NCBI RefSeq assembly: GCF_000960995.1
Contig: NZ_CP009434.1
Coordinates: forward strand, 62,001-126,000
Length of the DNA: 64,000 bases
Source of the DNA: Burkholderia glumae LMG 2196 = ATCC 33617
GTDB taxonomy: Bacteria > Pseudomonadota > Gammaproteobacteria > Burkholderiales > Burkholderiaceae
Direction of reading: 5' to 3'
Shown: one piece after another, positions 60,612 to 64,000 of the stretch
Position numbering within the stretch: position 1 is the stretch's first letter
Layout: every line of letters starts with the position of its first letter
The notes under the pieces: generated by a model
Databases searched by the model: none
What the model saw: only the letters and a program-made list of their open reading frames with translations
What the model was told of the DNA's origin: nothing
Translations under genes and position numbers: made by a program

Positions 60612-61595
60612 TTAGCTCGCTTGTGAATTGGGCTGTTCGTGCATGCGGGAAGCCTGGCGCAGTACCTCACGATCGATGCCGGTCAAGGCATCGCGGTAAG
60701 TAATCTCGCCTTGCATCGCGCGTGTTAGCCGCTCCTGGATGAACGGGTGTTCGTCAAACCACGGCGAAATTACAAGTCCCTTGGAAACATAGTTCAAGAG
60801 ATCCTCGTCGTTGGCAATGCGGTATCGTGCGGCTCGTCCAAGCTGTTCAGACACACGGTGAAACAGTGTCGTGTCCGATACGCTGTCGAGGATCGCGCCA
60901 TACATTTCTCGCAACTGCATCGCCAGCTTATCGGCCCGACCGAGCTGGAGCAGGTTCGTATGTTGTTCAACTGTCAGACATTGCTCTTCAGGGAGAGCGG
61001 CAACCCCGACAGCAGCATCGTTGCGCCAGACAACGTGGTTCATGTCTCGATCGCGATACCTAAGCTCTACGCACGGCGAGAGAAATGCACGCGCCTCTTC
61101 CTCGGCCCAGATTGCGCGCAGGCGTTCAAGGATGCGATTGTCATAGAAATGCAGAAAGAACGCGCGCTTGTCTGGGATTGCGTATCTGCAGTAATGCCGG
61201 AAGTGCTGACTCAAGGAATCCAGTGTCAATGGTGAGCAGATCCACGTCAGCATGTGCCCTTCGAGTCCCTCTTTCCAGAGGCGCCGGACCAACCGACTCT
61301 GTAGGTCGCGTGGGTCGCTGAATGCAATCCGATCAATCTGAATCAGATACGGCGCGATGTCCGTGTAGGACTCGAGCACGGATTCCTGCCACAGGGATAC
61401 CCAGGCGAGACCCGGCACCTGGGACAGGAGCTTGTCGACGCCAGGGTTGGCGCGAGAATCAATGAGGAGGTAGAGCTTTGCATGCTGCTCCTCGTCCGAA
61501 TGAATTTCGAACTGCGCCAGCAGACGCTCGCGCCAGTTTTCCCAGGCAGACTCCACTTCCTGGGCCGAAGTCGGGCTCGTGGGCTCAGACATCAT
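60612..61595 (-). CDS. DUF4123 effector-loading adaptor
   Basis: 327 residues from the first ATG (MMSEPTSPTSAQEVESAWENW). The DUF4123 region (about 35-160) shows KLYLLIDSRANPGVDKLL, GLAWVSLWQESVLESYTDIAPYLIQID and MLTWICSPLTLDSLSQHFRHYCRYAIPDKRAFFLHFYDNRIL. These adaptors (Tap/TEC) load an effector onto a particular VgrG and are not themselves delivered. GGAGGT precedes a double ATG; the second one has the better spacing. The start overlaps the VgrG stop (ATGA). The tail (DEDLLNYVSKGLVISPWFDEHPFIQERL) is shared with the DUF3304 lipoprotein. Confidence 0.87.
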   Translation of the reverse strand: MMSEPTSPTSAQEVESAWENWRERLLAQFEIHSDEEQHAKLYLLIDSRANPGVDKLLSQVPGLAWVSLWQESVLESYTDIAPYLIQIDRIAFSDPRDLQSRLVRRLWKEGLEGHMLTWICSPLTLDSLSQHFRHYCRYAIPDKRAFFLHFYDNRILERLRAIWAEEEARAFLSPCVELRYRDRDMNHVVWRNDAAVGVAALPEEQCLTVEQHTNLLQLGRADKLAMQLREMYGAILDSVSDTTLFHRVSEQLGRAARYRIANDEDLLNYVSKGLVISPWFDEHPFIQERLTRAMQGEITYRDALTGIDREVLRQASRMHEQPNSQAS

Positions 61596-63943
61596 GCGAC
61601 CTCCGTCATCGCTTCGACACCGCGGTGAGCGTCCAGCAGGCATTCCTTGCACGGCCCGATCGGCATTGCCGGTAGGGGAACGGACAGATTGCCCGGTCCG
61701 GTCCAGTGAAAGTTCCCACACTTGAGCGTGATGTCGCCGGGGCAGCCCAGTTCGATGTTGCCTCCGTCAATCTTGATGTAGGCTCCACGACTGGTCAGCG
61801 TCAATGCACCGCGGGACGCTGCGACGATCGATCCGTCAACGCTGTTGAAATGCAGGTCCTTCGATGCAGACAGCGCCATGGCGCCAGTGCGGGCTTGCAT
61901 GATCACGTCCTGCTTTGCGGCAATGAGTCTCATACCTTGCGCCTGCGCGAAAAGCGCTACCTGGCGACCAGCCGCCACAGTAAAATTCCGCATGGTCCCG
62001 ACATCGAAGTTTCCGCCCGCAGTGGCGATGAGGTTCTGGTCAGCGTTGACCTGCAGATGCTCACCTGACGTGAGTCCGATGCCCGATGGAGCGCTCACGA
62101 GAATGGCTGCCCGCTTCAGGCCATCAAGCGCTTCCGTATAGAGCGCTTTCTGCTTCTGCAGTTCGGCTACCGTGGCTTCCGCCGCCTGGACCGCCTGGGT
62201 CAGGGACTCCATACGTTCGATCGCCCGCTGCAACTGCTCCTGGGCTCCTTTCATGTCGAGCTGATGTCCCGATGCACCGGTCTGAGCTTCGGTGGTCAGC
62301 AGCATACCCCGCGGCCCGCGTGCCGTCAGATGCCCGTCGGTACGCAATTCAGCCCCCTGTCCGCGTTCCTTGCGGTCCCCATCGACCATGTGCCCGAGAT
62401 TGAGCTCACTGGTCTGGAACGGCGTCGTCAGGTGGATGTGCTCGACGTTTTCCTTATCCTCCATCCGCAGCTCGTTCTGTGCGGCGGTGCGAACGATGTT
62501 GCGGGTGTGATTGAGGTTATTGACGAGATCCGGATGCAGGCTGTCGTGCATGGCCCCGATGATCACGGGCCGGTCCGGATTGCCATCGGTAAAGACGATG
62601 GCGACTTCCGCCCCGTCGATCAGCGGGAAGTGGTGCCCGTAGCTGTCCCCACTGTACGGCTTGGCAAACCGCACCGGCCGGCTCGTACCGCCCGGACTCC
62701 ACTCGTCGAGATCGAACGGCAGCTTGATCACATACCAGCCCTGCTCGGTCAGGTACGCGTATTTGTAGTTGCCCGGCGATGTAATGCGGGCCGGCAGGAT
62801 GCCGTCAATGGCCGGTCGCTTGATCGAGGCGATCGGCGTTCGATACGCGCGATCGGACGGAATCCCCTCGAAGCTCACCCAGTACGATTGGCTACGGCCG
62901 CCGCTCGATTCCACCGCGGTGATGAAGATCCCGTGCTTCGCGTCGGCCTGGACCGGCTCGACACGCATGACTTCGCCCGCCTCCAGCCAGAACGGATTGC
63001 CGGTGCCCTTGAAGGTGATCTGGTTCGCCAGATACGCCTCATGGCGCCGGCGGGCGATCTGCCTGCCCTCCTCCGGCGTTTCGTAATGCTCGCCCCAGCG
63101 GTAGTCGACACCGTTCGTCGACTTGTCGGCACGCGCGGCGTTTTCCTCGACGAGCAGCGATACGCCCGCCTCGCGATGGTTGTAGTCGTGCAACCGCACG
63201 GCTTCGGGTACGCGCCGGGTCCGCTTTTCTAGCGTCTTGATCGTGTCCGCGCCTGAGCTCTCGAGTCCGGCGTCTCGCAGGTAAGGCACCGTGCGCTGTT
63301 TGCGTGCATAGGCATCGAGATCGTCGCCGAACACGATCACCGCGTGATCCTTCTTCTGCTCCCAGCGGAACCAGATGCCCTCCTGCGCACAGAGGCGCTG
63401 GATGAAGGCAAACGTGGTCTCGTGGTACTGCGTCACGTATTCGTGCCGCTTGTACTGGTGGCGCAGTTGGAACACGAAGTCGACGCCGACGCGGTAGCCG
63501 TAATGGCGCAGCGTGTCGGTCACGATTTCCTCGATCGACTGCTTCTGGAACAGCCGGCTCGTCACGCCCCGGTGCAGGTCGGCGAGCACCGGCTCGAGCC
63601 GCACCCGGTAGTGCGTCTGGTCGGCCGTCGTGGCGAATTCATCGAATTCCGTGATGATGCCGTGGATGGTGTGCGCGGGCGGCATCTTGCTGAACTGCTC
63701 CGCGTTCTCACCGAACATCTTGCGCAGGTAGCCCATGTTCGGGTCAATCGGAGCGATGGTGAATCTCGCGGGCCGGCCGACCACCTGCTCCATCGGGATG
63801 CCCGCTGCCGGGCTGGTGAACTCGATGTCGTAGTGATACAGCTCGCTCACGGCGTCCCGGCCGCTGAACTCGAGCACCGAGAACGGCGCCGGATGCGGTG
63901 CGAGCTTCAACTCGTAGGCCTGGGTAGGCAGGATCGACGACAT
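61592..63943 (-). CDS. vgrG: VgrG spike protein
   Basis: 783 residues from MSSILPTQAYELKL, chosen because CGGAGTTTCCGC precedes it. The gp27-like part (VSELYHYDIEFTSPAAGI, VTQYHETTFAFIQRLCAQEGIWFRWE), the gp5 OB-fold (PVRFAKPYSGDSYGHHFPLIDGAEVAIVFTDGNPDRPVIIGAMHDSLHP) and a C-terminal DUF2345/needle region (VSAPSGIGLTSGEHLQVNADQNLI, KIDGGNIELGCPGDITLKCGNFHWTGPG) are complete. A coiled-coil insert (QEQLQRAIERMESLTQAVQAA) precedes DUF2345. No effector domain follows, in line with the separate adaptor and cargo genes downstream. First gene of this module in the window. Confidence 0.94.
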   Translation of the reverse strand: MSSILPTQAYELKLAPHPAPFSVLEFSGRDAVSELYHYDIEFTSPAAGIPMEQVVGRPARFTIAPIDPNMGYLRKMFGENAEQFSKMPPAHTIHGIITEFDEFATTADQTHYRVRLEPVLADLHRGVTSRLFQKQSIEEIVTDTLRHYGYRVGVDFVFQLRHQYKRHEYVTQYHETTFAFIQRLCAQEGIWFRWEQKKDHAVIVFGDDLDAYARKQRTVPYLRDAGLESSGADTIKTLEKRTRRVPEAVRLHDYNHREAGVSLLVEENAARADKSTNGVDYRWGEHYETPEEGRQIARRRHEAYLANQITFKGTGNPFWLEAGEVMRVEPVQADAKHGIFITAVESSGGRSQSYWVSFEGIPSDRAYRTPIASIKRPAIDGILPARITSPGNYKYAYLTEQGWYVIKLPFDLDEWSPGGTSRPVRFAKPYSGDSYGHHFPLIDGAEVAIVFTDGNPDRPVIIGAMHDSLHPDLVNNLNHTRNIVRTAAQNELRMEDKENVEHIHLTTPFQTSELNLGHMVDGDRKERGQGAELRTDGHLTARGPRGMLLTTEAQTGASGHQLDMKGAQEQLQRAIERMESLTQAVQAAEATVAELQKQKALYTEALDGLKRAAILVSAPSGIGLTSGEHLQVNADQNLIATAGGNFDVGTMRNFTVAAGRQVALFAQAQGMRLIAAKQDVIMQARTGAMALSASKDLHFNSVDGSIVAASRGALTLTSRGAYIKIDGGNIELGCPGDITLKCGNFHWTGPGNLSVPLPAMPIGPCKECLLDAHRGVEAMTEVA

Positions 63944-64000
63944 GCGGAAACTCCGTTGAGCAGGCACAAATACGAACCGCACCGCCGGAGCCTTCATGGC

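Noticed and set aside
1..64000. tRNA, rRNA, plasmid or phage origins
   Set aside because: No cloverleaf tRNA ends, rRNA segments, partition genes or attachment-site repeats were recognised on reading both strands.

Overview
The window is very GC-rich DNA with the gene content of a plant-associated Burkholderia, most likely of the B. glumae / B. gladioli / B. plantarii group. The reasons are a complete group 2 (Ralstonia/Xanthomonas/Burkholderia type) hrp type III secretion system (T3SS) with HrpG and HrpB regulators, Burkholderia-type type VI secretion (T6SS) effector clusters, and a branched-chain keto acid dehydrogenase operon. The species is inferred. No rRNA, tRNA or CRISPR array was seen.

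Layout. (1) 1-1609: start of a bkd operon (E1 beta partial, E1 alpha). (2) About 2.3-12.9 kb: a T6SS effector operon on the minus strand. It holds a VgrG with a C-terminal lipase domain, an ankyrin-repeat protein, a membrane protein, an EagR-type chaperone, a PAAR-Rhs protein whose C-terminus is very close to the double-stranded-DNA cytidine deaminase DddA, and an Imm1-type immunity protein. Two decayed IS6-family transposase fragments in the same orientation bracket this block. (3) 13.3-48 kb: the hrp/T3SS island. It holds HrpK-like and harpin-like secreted proteins, HrpG, a harpin-like protein with a phage-tail-lysozyme domain, HrcC and HrpB, then two divergent structural operons (hrpB1-sctI-hrcJ-sctK-sctL-hrcN-sctO-hrcT and hrcU-hrcV-hpaP-hrcQ-hrcR-hrcS-hpaA-like). 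After these come sctD, an HrpD6-like gene, the HrpY/SctF pilin, HpaB, a large winged-helix/ATPase regulator and a 1225-residue candidate effector. (4) 48.1-50.6 kb: a pyridoxamine-phosphate-oxidase-like protein and a GGDEF diguanylate cyclase. (5) 50.5-64 kb: a minus-strand VgrG-type T6SS module, lower in GC in its middle. It holds VgrG, a DUF4123 adaptor, a DUF3304 lipoprotein, a Tle1-like (DUF2235) protein, a PAAR-propeller fusion, a PAAR protein, an unknown membrane protein and a TssM-like protein without a P-loop.

Regulation. Five T3SS transcription units are preceded by the same architecture: TTCG-N16-TTCG (hrpII/PIP box) followed by exactly 32 bases and a TANNNT -10 element. This is the expected signature of HrpB control, with HrpG above HrpB. 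The 5' leader of the harpin gene also contains an 11-bp inverted repeat that would hide its Shine-Dalgarno sequence, and hrcQ has a strong internal ribosome binding site for a separate C-terminal product.

Least explained items: the VgrG-linked T6SS module at 50-64 kb (P-loop-less TssM, Asp in place of the Tle1 nucleophile, PAAR fused to a lipoprotein by loss of a stop codon, and a tail shared by the adaptor and the lipoprotein), the leader hairpin, and the 1225-residue effector candidate.
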